This document shows, in pieces, positions 1 through 9,782 of a stretch of 42,604 nt of DNA; within the stretch, counting starts at the first letter, position 1, and the number at the start of each line of letters is the position of its first letter. The DNA lies in assembly GCA_018057825.1 (NCBI GenBank), contig JAGPCY010000056.1, positions 1-42,604 on the forward strand, in the 5' to 3' direction. A program made the position numbers and the translations under genes. Source of the stretch: Kofleriaceae bacterium (GTDB taxonomy: Bacteria > Myxococcota_A > Polyangia > Haliangiales > Haliangiaceae). A model generated the notes under the pieces. It worked only from the letters and a program-made list of their open reading frames with translations, had not been told where the DNA came from and ran no database searches.

Positions 1-208
1 GGTCGGTGATCCCCTCCACGGTGGGGAGGGGTTGGGCGAGGGCGGCGTGGGCGAGGATCGCGAGGAGAAGCCCTGCGGCCCACGGCCAACGAGGTCGGAT
101 GATCTCGGGAGGGCGGGCGGAGCGCGGGGGCGGAGGCGCGGCGGGGTCGGGTGGGGGTGCCCACGGGGCATTGCCAGTCGCGTGCCCGCCGTAACCGCTC
201 GGGATCAC
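1..208 (-). CDS. Possible partial gene, N-terminus of a secreted protein (cut by window edge)
   Basis: Read leftward, one frame encodes a convincing export signal around positions 30-90: Arg-Pro-Arg-Trp, then a hydrophobic run (AAGLLLAILAHAALA) ending in an Ala-x-Ala site before Gln-Pro-Leu-Pro. The rest lies beyond base 1. The start is unclear. The only start-like codon I find in this frame is GTG at 206-208, which leaves an unusually long Pro/Ala-rich leader before the hydrophobic core; no ATG is in frame. If real, it is divergent from the gene at 284. The frame stays open to the window edge. Function unknown. Confidence 0.35.
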   Translation of the reverse strand, partial: MIPSGYGGHATGNAPWAPPPDPAAPPPPRSARPPEIIRPRWPWAAGLLLAILAHAALAQPLPTVEGITD

Positions 209-271
209 GGTTCGTGGTCCAGGCCCCCGCTGCTACCCACGGTCGGCGATCGCGGGCCCCGGCCCCGGTGC

Positions 272-277
272 TACCCT
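272..277 (+). promoter_or_regulatory. Candidate -10 box (TACCCT), leaderless type
   Basis: TACCCT ends 6 nt before the ATG at 284, so transcription would start at about the start codon. No clear -35 hexamer is seen. The call rests on the same spacing recurring at many other starts in this window. Confidence 0.4.
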
Positions 278-283
278 CGACCC

Positions 284-580
284 ATGCCGGGCGACGAGCT
301 CGACGAGATCGCCACGTTCGTGGTCGGCGAGCGACGCCGCGCCGGGCTGCGCATGATCGTCGTCGGCGCGATCGCGTCGATGCCGATGCTCGCGCGCACG
401 CTCTCGAGCGGCGACGTCACCTTCGCTGGACCGCACGCCCGGTACAAGTTCTTCGCCGCCCTCCTGGCCATCGTCGGCGTGCTCCTGTTCGCCGTCGGGC
501 TCGTGACGGTATGGCGAGCGCGCGCCAACATCGATCCCATCCTCCCGCGCGCCCGCGTCCCCTCTCGCCGCCGCCCCTGA
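284..580 (+). CDS. Small membrane protein with two predicted helices
   Basis: This 98-residue protein has no family I recognise. It starts with an acidic/basic soluble stretch, followed by a hydrophobic segment around residues 25-40 (IVVGAIASMPMLA). A second and stronger segment lies around residues 55-78 (FFAALLAIVGVLLFAVGLVTVW), and the tail is basic and Pro/Arg-rich. It is probably a two-pass inner-membrane protein with a cytoplasmic basic tail. The ATG at 284 was chosen over longer in-frame starts because a TACCCT box ends 6 nt upstream and the upstream frame reads as low-complexity sequence. A CTC hexamer array begins 6 nt after the stop. The role is unknown. Confidence 0.55.
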   Translation: MPGDELDEIATFVVGERRRAGLRMIVVGAIASMPMLARTLSSGDVTFAGPHARYKFFAALLAIVGVLLFAVGLVTVWRARANIDPILPRARVPSRRRP

Positions 581-586
581 CCGGCC

Positions 587-682
587 CACCTCCACCTCCA
601 CCTCCACCTCCACCTCCGCCTCCACCTCCACCTCCGCCTCGGTCTCGGCCTCGGCCTCGGCCTCGGCCTCGGTCTCCCTCTC
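587..682 (+). repeat. CTC hexamer array 1 (16 units)
   Basis: Sixteen tandem 6-nt units, all ending in CTC. The first nine are CACCTC or CGCCTC; the rest are mainly GGCCTC or GGTCTC, with a final CCTCTC. The array begins 6 nt after the stop of the gene at 284-580, on its sense strand. The sense strand is nearly free of A apart from the CACCTC units, and there are no stop codons in any frame, so spurious long ORFs run through it. Confidence 0.95.
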
Positions 683-977
683 CCTCGGCGTGGATCCGGT
701 GATGACTCCGGAGTTGCGGTTACACGGGACCGCCGACGTGGGCCTGCCCGCGTCGGTCACCCGCCGCGGCGGCCGCCTCTCCGTTCGCTCGCGATGACTT
801 CGCGACGTCGCCGCTCCCTCGGGGACCAGGGATCGATCCACCACCGACGTCCTAGCGAGGGAGCTCACGAGTTCGGCGCCACCCGTCGGCTCTCTGCGCG
901 CACCACCCCGTCCCAACGATCGCTCCCCCGTCGCGGTCATCCCTGCGCCACCTACCGCGGGTGGTCTCCCCGACGCT
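683..977. other. Intergenic stretch with no recognised gene
   Basis: Between hexamer array 1 and the structured element I see no supportable gene, RNA or repeat. Short ORFs on both strands here are rich in Arg, Pro and Ser and lack domain features. The stretch has more A and T than the flanking coding DNA. Confidence 0.5.
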
Positions 978-1075
978 GCGCTGAATCACCCAGCCGACCG
1001 GAGGGAGGCGTCTTGGGTGGGGGACCCGCCGGGGGCGTGACCCCGGCGGGGGAGGGTTTGGTGACAAACCCTCCC
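978..1075. repeat. Dispersed structured element, left copy (35-nt block plus two hairpins)
   Basis: A 35-nt block at 978-1012, beginning GCGCTGAATCACCC, recurs with one mismatch at 42332-42366. It is followed by hairpin 1 (arms 1025-1034 and 1041-1050, 10 bp, 6-nt loop) and hairpin 2 (arms 1050-1060 and 1065-1075, up to 11 bp). Hairpin 2 is capped by GTGA, which read as RNA on the plus strand is a GNRA tetraloop. The right copy has different stem sequences that still pair. The element ends 7 nt before the typA stop, so it could also act as the 3' end of typA on the minus strand. The working strand is unknown. Confidence 0.75.
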
Positions 1076-1082
1076 AAAGAAC

Positions 1083-2927
<1,845 letters not shown>

Positions 2928-2929
2928 GG

Positions 2930-3496
2930 CTAGCTCGCGGGCGAAGGAGAGGTGGCGACCAGGCGTGGACACGCCACGACGGCGCGACCGAGCGGAGGGA
3001 CAGCGGAGGGCGCGATCAGCGCGGCGGCCAGGGCCGGATCGCGGGTGCCGGTCACGGTGCCGGCGGCGCCGTCGGCGGCGCGGTAGGTGAACGCGGCGGC
3101 GCCCAGATCGACGACCGAGAGGGTCGCGATCGGCGAGCGATCCGCGCCCACCACGGCGGCGGAGTCATCGGACGTGCTGATCCGGGCCAGGGGCACGCCG
3201 ATGGGATCGAGGTAGATCCGCACCGGTGGCGGCCCGGGCTCGTCGACGATCCGGGCGACCAGGGCCTCGGCGTTGGTCAAGGCCAGGCCGGTCGGGCCAG
3301 GCGCCAGGCGCCAGGTCCCGCCGCGGGCCTCGGCGCCGGCGACGGTGATCGTGGTCCCCGCCGCGGCGCAGCCGCCGGCGGTGCGGGTCAGGATCAGCTC
3401 GCCGTCGGGGACCTGGGCGGTCACCGCGATCGCCTGCGGCGCCGGCGCGGTCTGACAACCGGCGGCGAGGGCGAAGGCGAGGTGGCGGCGGGCCAT
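2930..3496 (-). CDS. Putative lipoprotein of unknown function
   Basis: This 188-residue protein has a short basic start (MARRH), a hydrophobic run and Ala-Ala-Gly-Cys with Cys14 as the probable lipidation site. The lipobox is weaker than usual because the Leu sits one place further away. The mature part reads like a beta-rich extracytoplasmic domain: alternating hydrophobic strands, Gly/Thr turns and a conserved-looking [13 protein letters not shown] segment. No family is recognised. It starts at ATG 3496, with a TACATG box ending 8 nt upstream, and stops 2 nt before typA. It faces a second lipoprotein gene at 3576 across an 80-nt divergent region. A link to TypA function is not implied by anything in the sequence. 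Confidence 0.75.
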   Translation of the reverse strand: MARRHLAFALAAGCQTAPAPQAIAVTAQVPDGELILTRTAGGCAAAGTTITVAGAEARGGTWRLAPGPTGLALTNAEALVARIVDEPGPPPVRIYLDPIGVPLARISTSDDSAAVVGADRSPIATLSVVDLGAAAFTYRAADGAAGTVTGTRDPALAAALIAPSAVPPLGRAVVACPRLVATSPSPAS

Positions 3497-3575
3497 GGCG
3501 CGCGCATGTAGCACGTTTGCTCGGGCCGCGGGGATCTCGCGCCGGTGGCCGCGCCGTGGTACTTCCGCTCGACCT

Positions 3576-5114
3576 ATGCGCGGGTTCGCTCGCTCGGCTG
3601 TCGGCGCGGTGGCGCTGGCGTGGGCGCTGGCCGGCTGTGGCTCGTCGGAGCGCGCCCGTCCGCCGGCGGCCGCACCCGCCGATGCTGGGCCGGCGCCGGC
3701 GGTGCGGGTCGAGGTGCCGGCCCTGGGCACCGACCGCCTCGATGGCTGGGGCTGGCGGCGCGGTCCGGGGGCGGCGGCCTTCGGTCGCGCCCTGGCGGCG
3801 GAGCGCGCCGGGGACCTGCCGACCCTCGAGCGCGAGGCCACCGCCGCCTTGGCCGCGGATCCTGGCCACCTCGAGGCGGCCTGGCTGGCCGCGGTGGCGC
3901 GGGCCCGGCTCGGGCGGCTCGACGAGGTGCTGGCGCCGCTGCAGGTCGCGGCGGCCGGCGACTGGGGCAAGTGGGGCGAGCGCTCCCTCGAGCTGGCGGC
4001 CCTCGAGGCCTTTCGCGCCAGCGCGGCGGGGCGCGGCTGGGTCGAGGCCGCCGGGCGCCATCGCGACGCCTACCAAGAGGCCCTGCGCCGCGCCGTGGTC
4101 GTGCTCGGCGCTCGGGTCGGCGAGCGCGGCGCGGTCGGCCGCGAGCTGTACGCGGTCGACGTCGAGGCCGGCCGCTGGCTGCGCCTGACCCGCACCGGCG
4201 GTGCGGTGGCGGGCGCGATCGCGGCTGCCGGCGCGCCGTGGATCGCCTACGCCACGGTGCGCAAGGGCGCGCGCGGCGGCCGGGTCGACGTGCGGATCGC
4301 GGTCGTCGATCGGACGACCGGCCGGGCCGGCCGCGAGGTCGCCTTCGACGACGTCGCCGCGGTCACGCTGGCGTGGCGTCCTCACGATGGCGAGGTCGCG
4401 CTGCACGCGGCGGTGGTCCATCGCGCCGGCAAGGGGCGGGGCGCGGTGGTCGACTGGCGCCGCGGCGCGATCGCACCGGTGGCCGCGCCGCGTCCGTTGC
4501 GCGGCGAGCGGCTCGAGATCGCCGCCGATGGGGTGGCCCTGCGGCGCCTGCCGATCGCGCGGGTCAGCGCCGACTGGGACGACGCCACCGCCAGCGCGGT
4601 GCGCTTCGATCGCAGCGGCAAGGTGGTCGCGGCGCCCGCCGGGGGGCTGATCGACGGCGACAGCCTGGCGCTCGATCCGGGCGGCGCTCGCGCCGCCTTC
4701 GTCACCGCTCCCGAGCCGCCGTGTGAGCCGACCACGCCGCGGGCCGCCTACGCCGTCGAGGTGACCAGCGGTCGGCTGCGGCCGCTGGCCCGCGGCGCGG
4801 TCGCCGGGCCGGTCTGGCTCGACGACGAGCGGGTCGCGGTCACGGTCGGCGATCAGGTCGAGGTGATCTCCGCCGCGAGCGGCGCGTCGCTGGCGACCCT
4901 AGCCGGTGGCGCCGGGGTCGCGACCTTGACGGCTGGGCCGCGCCGATCGTGCGCCGCGCCGCCGCCGCCCTTCGTGGAGCCCGACGAGATCGAGCCCGAC
5001 GAGATCGATGCCGACCGCGTCGAGCCGGCGCCGACGTCGGTGACCGGCGACGCCGCGGTCGACGCCAGCGCGTCGCCCGGCGGAGACCCGGACGCAGGCG
5101 TCGGCGCGCCGTGA
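3576..5114 (+). CDS. Lipoprotein with TPR-like and beta-propeller-like regions
   Basis: The 512-residue protein has a clear lipoprotein signal ending Ala-Leu-Ala-Gly-Cys, with Cys21. Residues from about 60 to 160 are Ala/Leu-rich helices resembling TPR hairpins (for example AALAADPGHLEAAWLAAVAR). From about residue 185 on, repeated short strands (AVDVEAGRWLRLTR, GDQVEVISAASG and similar) suggest a WD40/TolB-like propeller reading out variable-value pairs. The tail is acidic and Pro-rich, with a repeated Glu-Pro-Asp-Glu-Ile. ATG 3576 was chosen because the signal peptide begins there; upstream in-frame codons belong to the divergent promoter region. It precedes rnpB by about 40 nt. The cargo or partner is unknown. 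Confidence 0.8.
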   Translation: MRGFARSAVGAVALAWALAGCGSSERARPPAAAPADAGPAPAVRVEVPALGTDRLDGWGWRRGPGAAAFGRALAAERAGDLPTLEREATAALAADPGHLEAAWLAAVARARLGRLDEVLAPLQVAAAGDWGKWGERSLELAALEAFRASAAGRGWVEAAGRHRDAYQEALRRAVVVLGARVGERGAVGRELYAVDVEAGRWLRLTRTGGAVAGAIAAAGAPWIAYATVRKGARGGRVDVRIAVVDRTTGRAGREVAFDDVAAVTLAWRPHDGEVALHAAVVHRAGKGRGAVVDWRRGAIAPVAAPRPLRGERLEIAADGVALRRLPIARVSADWDDATASAVRFDRSGKVVAAPAGGLIDGDSLALDPGGARAAFVTAPEPPCEPTTPRAAYAVEVTSGRLRPLARGAVAGPVWLDDERVAVTVGDQVEVISAASGASLATLAGGAGVATLTAGPRRSCAAPPPPFVEPDEIEPDEIDADRVEPAPTSVTGDAAVDASASPGGDPDAGVGAP

Positions 5115-5155
5115 CCTGGCGCGCGGGGCGCCGCGCGTGCTACAGCTCCATCGCT

Positions 5156-5535
<380 letters not shown>

Positions 5536-5668
5536 GGCGCTTTGTTTCCGAGCCGGTCGACCGCAAAAGGTCGGCGGGCGCGCGCGCGTGAGGCTCAGGT
5601 TTCCGAGGCTGGGTCGACACATTCCGCGGACCTGCCGGTGGCATGGCCCATGCTATCGATCGAGGTCG

Positions 5669-6223
5669 ATGCGCGCCCTCTCTGCCCTCGTCCTCGCCCT
5701 CGCCCTCGTCGCGCCTGCCACGGCTCGGGCCGAACGGTTCGCCGTCGGCGTCGCCCTCGGCACCACCCACGCGGAGACCGACGCCGACGCCGGGTTGAAC
5801 GCCAGCTCGACCAGCGGGCTGTGGCTGCGCTATCGACTGGTTCCGCGCTTGGCCGCCGAGATCAGCTATGGCCGGATCGCCACCGATGGCGACGCCACGA
5901 TCATCCGCTCGCTCACGGTGGCGGCGCGCTTCGCCCCCACCGCCTGGCGCGGCGGAACGCTGCGCCCCATCGTGCTGGTCGGCCTCGGCCCCGACACCAC
6001 CGACGACGCGCGCTCGTTCTTCCGCGCCGAGGTCGGCGCGGGCCTCGAGCTCGACCTCGGCGGCCAGTTCGTGATCGGCGCGGACCTGCGCCTGGGCGAG
6101 CGCGAACTCGCGGCGACCGAGGCCCAGCCCGGCATCGACGATCGTCCCAACGCTCGCATCGCCGCCGATCTGACCGAGGGTGGCTACCGCAGCACCCAGG
6201 CCTACCTGGGCGTCCGGTTCTAG
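5669..6223 (+). CDS. Outer-membrane beta-barrel protein (OmpA/OmpW-like porin fold)
   Basis: The 184-residue precursor has a classic Sec signal (MRALSALVLALALVAPATARA) with cleavage before Glu22. The mature chain alternates hydrophobic and polar residues in about eight amphipathic strands, such as LWLRYRLVPRLAAEISYGRI and LTVAARFAPTAW. It ends in Phe (YLGVRF), the usual BAM-recognition C-terminus. The size fits an eight-stranded barrel. ATG 5669 was chosen because the signal starts there and GAGG lies at 5662-5665 just upstream. It stands alone downstream of rnpB and is followed 3 nt later by a CTC hexamer array. Substrate unknown. Confidence 0.82.
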   Translation: MRALSALVLALALVAPATARAERFAVGVALGTTHAETDADAGLNASSTSGLWLRYRLVPRLAAEISYGRIATDGDATIIRSLTVAARFAPTAWRGGTLRPIVLVGLGPDTTDDARSFFRAEVGAGLELDLGGQFVIGADLRLGERELAATEAQPGIDDRPNARIAADLTEGGYRSTQAYLGVRF

Positions 6224-6226
6224 ATC

Positions 6227-6358
6227 GAACTCGGCCTCGGCCTCGGCCTCGGCCTCGGTCTCGGCCTCGGCCTCGGCCTCCGCCTCGGTCTCGGCCTCCG
6301 CCTCGAACTCGGTCTCGGTCTCCGCCTCGGTCTCGGCCTCGGTCTCCGCCTCGGCCTC
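6227..6358 (+). repeat. CTC hexamer array 2 (22 units)
   Basis: Twenty-two units, mostly GGCCTC, GGTCTC and CGCCTC, with GAACTC as the first unit and again internally at 6305-6310. It starts 3 nt after the stop of the barrel gene on its sense strand. It fills most of the convergent gap before the opposing stop at 6372. Confidence 0.95.
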
Positions 6359-6371
6359 GCCTCGCCGCCCG

Positions 6372-7862
6372 TCAGTAGCTGCGATCGCCGTCGGTGACCC
6401 AGTACCCCGTCGTCATCCCGGGCGGGTGGAGCGGCGCGAGGGTGCAGCCGGTCGTCATCCCACCGGTGACCGTCGGCGTGACATCGACGACGCGCCACAT
6501 GTCGCCGCCGCCGAAGCCGCCGGAGTGATCGAAGCCGGGCACGAGATCCGGCGCCGCGCCGTAGGTGCCGAGCAGGCGGCCACCGCAATAGACGTTGACC
6601 ATCGGGCGCGCGACCTGGGTGCCGACCGAGGCGCTGCCGCTGTAGTAGTGGGCCATGACGCGGTAGGTCCCACCGCCGACCGGCGCGTCGACGTTGATGT
6701 TCTCGGGCACGCCGTTGTCGTTGATGCTGTCGATGTCGAGGCGCGGGTTGCGGCAGTGGCCGACGGTCTGCCACGAGGTCCCCTCGGGGCCGCCGACGCA
6801 CTCGGCCAGGGGGCTATTGGCCAGGCCCCAGTTGGCGAACGGCACGTCGGAGGCCGAGCAGTTGCGGTAGTAGCAGTCGTCGTTGTTGACGGTCGAGCCG
6901 GTCGCGGTGGTGGTGAACCAGAAGCGCGAGCCGCTGGTGCCCGAGCGATAGACGTGGAGATCGATGTCCGTGGTCGCGGTGCGATCCGAGCACATCTCGA
7001 CGCGCAGGCCGGGGCCGGCGATGTGGACGATGAACGTGCACTCCTGGGTCGTGCCGTCGGGCAAGGTCATCACGACCCGCACGGTGTAGTCGCCCGACAG
7101 GGTCGGCCGCAGGGTCATCATCGGCGTGTTGGCGCCGGTCACGGTGAAGGTCTGGACCACCGGGCTGGTGGTGGTCAGAAACAGCCGGTCGCACGGGCCG
7201 CCGGTCACGGTCCACTGCCACGACGCGACCGTGCCGCTGTAGAAGCTGGTGCCGTCGATGACGTAGTTCTGGAACGGCTGGCCGTCGGGCAGCGAGCCCG
7301 AGGCCGGGCAGGCCAGCTCGACGATGCAGCACGCGGCGTTGTCGTCGACGCAGCCGTTGCAGTTGTTGTCGAGGCTGTCGCACGGCTCGGCGTTGGCTGG
7401 GGCCAGGCCGCCGACGCACGGCCCCCACTCGCGGAACTCGCCGCTGCCGACGCAGGTCTGCATGCCGTCGACGCAGGCGCCGACGTTGCGGCGTCCCGGC
7501 GGGCCGTTGAAGCAGGCATGGACCGCGCCGGCGGTGCAGCCGCAGCCCTCGTCGACCTGGCCGTTGCAGTTGTCGTCGGCGCCGTTGTCGCATTGCTCGA
7601 CCGCGCCGCAGCCGTCGTTGACCGGCGTGGTGCAGGTGCGATCGCCGCAGATCGCGCCGTCGAGCTCCTGGGCGTCTGGCATCGACACTGGCGCGTCGAT
7701 CGGCAGCGGCGCGTCGATGGAGGTGACCGGGGCGTCGACCTCGACCGCCGGCGCGTCGATGGCGCCCGGCGGGGCGTCGGGATCCCCGGTGCCGGTGTTG
7801 GTCGGCCCGCAGCCGACGAACGCGAACGCAGCGAGACCAAGCGCGAGCTGGCGCATCCTCAT
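6372..7862 (-). CDS. Lipoprotein with MopE-type metal-binding motifs
   Basis: The 496-residue precursor has a lipobox Phe-Val-Gly-Cys with Cys18. Next is a low-complexity linker of repeated Asp-Ala-Pro (residues about 28-65), a spacer style common in myxobacterial surface proteins. Two Cys-rich units then match the MopE 'putative metal-binding' motif: CDNGADDNCNGQVDEGC and CDSLDNNCNGCVDD, in which Asp/Asn side chains are likely cation ligands. The C-terminal half has an Ig/PKD-like segment (PTLSGDYTVRVVMTLPDGT) and a beta-rich domain around DIDLHVYRSG. The ATG at 7862 is preceded by TAGGAT ending 7 nt away; a second ATG at 7856 is also possible. It is probably surface-exposed and structural or adhesive. 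Confidence 0.82.
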   Translation of the reverse strand: MRMRQLALGLAAFAFVGCGPTNTGTGDPDAPPGAIDAPAVEVDAPVTSIDAPLPIDAPVSMPDAQELDGAICGDRTCTTPVNDGCGAVEQCDNGADDNCNGQVDEGCGCTAGAVHACFNGPPGRRNVGACVDGMQTCVGSGEFREWGPCVGGLAPANAEPCDSLDNNCNGCVDDNAACCIVELACPASGSLPDGQPFQNYVIDGTSFYSGTVASWQWTVTGGPCDRLFLTTTSPVVQTFTVTGANTPMMTLRPTLSGDYTVRVVMTLPDGTTQECTFIVHIAGPGLRVEMCSDRTATTDIDLHVYRSGTSGSRFWFTTTATGSTVNNDDCYYRNCSASDVPFANWGLANSPLAECVGGPEGTSWQTVGHCRNPRLDIDSINDNGVPENINVDAPVGGGTYRVMAHYYSGSASVGTQVARPMVNVYCGGRLLGTYGAAPDLVPGFDHSGGFGGGDMWRVVDVTPTVTGGMTTGCTLAPLHPPGMTTGYWVTDGDRSY

Positions 7863-7869
7863 GGCCGGG

Positions 7870-7875
7870 ATCCTA
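7870..7875 (-). promoter_or_regulatory. Candidate -10 box (TAGGAT), leaderless type
   Basis: On the minus strand TAGGAT ends 7 nt before the ATG of the MopE-type lipoprotein. It lies in the 81-nt divergent region shared with the GNAT gene, which has its own box at 7932. Confidence 0.45.
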
Positions 7876-7931
7876 ACGCCACCGCCACGCGTCTGCGCGC
7901 ACGTCGCGTGTGAGCTTTGGCCTACAGCTGC

Positions 7932-7937
7932 TACCGT
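7932..7937 (+). promoter_or_regulatory. Candidate -10 box (TACCGT), leaderless type
   Basis: TACCGT ends 6 nt before the ATG at 7944. No good -35 hexamer sits 16-18 nt further upstream. Confidence 0.4.
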
Positions 7938-7943
7938 CGCCCG

Positions 7944-8738
7944 ATGGAGCCGCGCAGCCTCGTCACGATCACCGAGCTCGCGGTCGCCGAAGCGAGCGGC
8001 GTCGTCGACGATCGTGGCGATCACCGGGTGGTCACCACCGCCGCGCAGCCGCACTTCTACTGGGGCAACTTCCTGGTCGTCCCGGCGCCGATCGCGCCCG
8101 ACGACGTCGACGGCTGGATCGCGCGGGCGCGGGCGGTCGCGGCGCCCGGGGTGGCCCACGTCGCGCTGTGCCTCGACGCCGTCGACGGGGTCATCGGGCC
8201 ACCAGCGACCGTCGACGCGCTCACCGCCGCCGGCTTCACCCTCGAGACCTTGATCGCGATGACCGCGCGCGACCCGGTGGTCGCGATCGCGCCGCCGCCC
8301 GGCGTCGCGATCCGGCGGTTCGCCCGCGATGACGACTGGCAGGCGATGCGGGCCCTGGCCCTGGCGGTCGAGACCGACACGCCAGGCTACGCCGACTACC
8401 TCGACGGCTGGATCCCGTCGCGACGGGCGGCGGCCGCCGTCGATCGGGTCCGCTGGTGGGGCGCCTTCGAGGGCGACGCGCTGGTCGCCAGCGCCGGCGT
8501 GGTGCCGCTCGGCGCGATCGCGCGCTACCAGGACGTCATGACCCACCCGGCGCACCGACGGCGTGGGCTGGCGTCGGCGGTGCTGGCGGCCATCGACGCC
8601 GACGAGCGCGCGCGCGGGGCCAAGACGCTGGTCCTGGTGGTCGGCGCCGACAACGCGCCCGCCCGCGCGGCCTACCGCAAGCTCGGGTTCGTCGATGGCG
8701 ATCGCGCGGTCCAGGCGCTGCGGCCGCCGGCCCGGTGA
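7944..8738 (+). CDS. GNAT-family N-acetyltransferase
   Basis: The 264-residue protein has a GNAT fold in its second half. The acetyl-CoA pyrophosphate loop lies in [15 protein letters not shown], with the R-x-x-G-x-A signature near residues 204-209. The usual C-terminal signature follows ([21 protein letters not shown]), with the Asn and the Tyr-x-x-x-Gly-Phe motif. The N-terminal 110 residues carry [10 protein letters not shown], a feature of a two-domain GNAT subgroup where an N-terminal domain packs on the catalytic one. ATG 7944 was preferred to the GTG at 7917 because a TACCGT box ends 6 nt before it. It is followed by cysK after 55 nt, but cysK has its own palindromic control region. 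Substrate unknown. Confidence 0.88.
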   Translation: MEPRSLVTITELAVAEASGVVDDRGDHRVVTTAAQPHFYWGNFLVVPAPIAPDDVDGWIARARAVAAPGVAHVALCLDAVDGVIGPPATVDALTAAGFTLETLIAMTARDPVVAIAPPPGVAIRRFARDDDWQAMRALALAVETDTPGYADYLDGWIPSRRAAAAVDRVRWWGAFEGDALVASAGVVPLGAIARYQDVMTHPAHRRRGLASAVLAAIDADERARGAKTLVLVVGADNAPARAAYRKLGFVDGDRAVQALRPPAR

Positions 8739-8755
8739 CCGGCGGCGAACGGCGC

Positions 8756-8786
8756 TTGCCAAGGCGTCCGTTATAACGGATACTGC
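8756..8786 (+). promoter_or_regulatory. cysK promoter with perfect 14-bp palindromic operator
   Basis: TCCGTTATAACGGA at 8767-8780 is a perfect 14-bp palindrome ending 13 nt before the cysK ATG. It lies between a -35-like TTGCCA (8756-8761) and a -10-like TACTGC (8781-8786), a 19-nt spacer. Palindromes centred in long 19-20 nt spacers are typical of MerR-type activators. Alternatively TATAAC inside the palindrome is the -10 and the site is a repressor operator, for example for an Rrf2-type (CymR/IscR-like) regulator. No regulator gene is nearby. Confidence 0.6.
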
Positions 8787-8793
8787 GGTCACG

Positions 8794-9774
8794 ATGCCGA
8801 TCTTCGAGGACAACTCACGAGCCATCGGGCGCACGCCGCTCGTCCGCATCAACCGCATCACCGCCGGGGCTGGGGCTACGGTCCTGGCCAAGATCGAGGG
8901 GCGCAACCCGGCTTACTCGGTCAAGTGCCGCATCGGCGCGGCCATGGTGTGGGACGCCGAGGAGCGCGGGCTGCTCGGCCCGGGCAAGACCATCGTCGAG
9001 GCGACCAGCGGCAACACCGGCATCGCGTTGGCCTTCGCGGCGGCGTCGCGCGGCGTGCCGTGTCTCCTCACCATGCCCGAGACCATGAGCCTCGAGCGCC
9101 GCAAGGTGCTGGTGGCGCTCGGCGCCGAGCTGGTGCTGACGCCGGGGGCCCAGGGCATGAAGGGCGCGATCGCCAAGGCCGAGGAGCTGGCGGCCGCCGA
9201 CCCCGAGCGCTACGTGCTCATGCGGCAGTTCGACAACCCGGCCAACCCGGCGATCCACGAGCGCACGACCGGCCCCGAGATCTGGGACGACACCGGCGGC
9301 AAGGTCGACGTGCTGGTGGCTGGCGTCGGCACCGGCGGGACGCTGACCGGGGTGTCGCGCTACTTCGAGCGCGTGCGCGGTCAGGCCCTGCACTCGGTGG
9401 CGGTCGAGCCCAGCCACTCGCCGGTGATAAGCCAAACCTTGCGCGGCGAGGAGGTCAAGCCGTCGCCGCACAAGATCCAGGGCATCGGCGCTGGCTTCGT
9501 GCCGAAGAACCTCGAGCTGGCGCTGGTCGATGAGGTCGCCCACGTGACCAACGACGAGGCCGTGGCGATGGCCCGGCGCCTGGCCCGCGAGGAGGGGATC
9601 CTGGTCGGCATCTCGTGCGGCGCCGCCATGACCGTCGCCGATCGGCTGGCGCGCGAGCCGCGCTTCGCCGGCCAGACCATCGTGGTGGTCTTGCCCGACA
9701 CCGCCGAGCGCTACTTCACCGGGATCCTGTTCGACGGGCTCTTCGATCAGGTGGTGGCCCAGACCGCGTCGTGA
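8794..9774 (+). CDS. cysK: Cysteine synthase A (O-acetylserine sulfhydrylase)
   Basis: PLP enzyme making L-cysteine from O-acetylserine and sulfide. The 326-residue protein has the full family length. The PLP lysine is Lys44 within [11 protein letters not shown]. The substrate/phosphate loop TSGNTG is at residues 71-76. A second phosphate-binding Gly-rich loop is [10 protein letters not shown]. The active-site GISCGAA segment and the C-terminal [10 protein letters not shown] are also present. The start is the first in-frame ATG, 13 nt after the palindrome. It is convergent with a membrane protein gene 8 nt away. The palindromic promoter suggests control by cysteine, sulfide or redox status, which is an inference. 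Confidence 0.95.
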   Translation: MPIFEDNSRAIGRTPLVRINRITAGAGATVLAKIEGRNPAYSVKCRIGAAMVWDAEERGLLGPGKTIVEATSGNTGIALAFAAASRGVPCLLTMPETMSLERRKVLVALGAELVLTPGAQGMKGAIAKAEELAAADPERYVLMRQFDNPANPAIHERTTGPEIWDDTGGKVDVLVAGVGTGGTLTGVSRYFERVRGQALHSVAVEPSHSPVISQTLRGEEVKPSPHKIQGIGAGFVPKNLELALVDEVAHVTNDEAVAMARRLAREEGILVGISCGAAMTVADRLAREPRFAGQTIVVVLPDTAERYFTGILFDGLFDQVVAQTAS

Positions 9775-9782
9775 GCGCGCGG

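Noticed and set aside
584-940. Minus-strand frame of Glu/Val/Ala repeats (233-940) as a protein
   Set aside because: It is a translation of hexamer array 1 plus flanking non-coding sequence and has no domain features.
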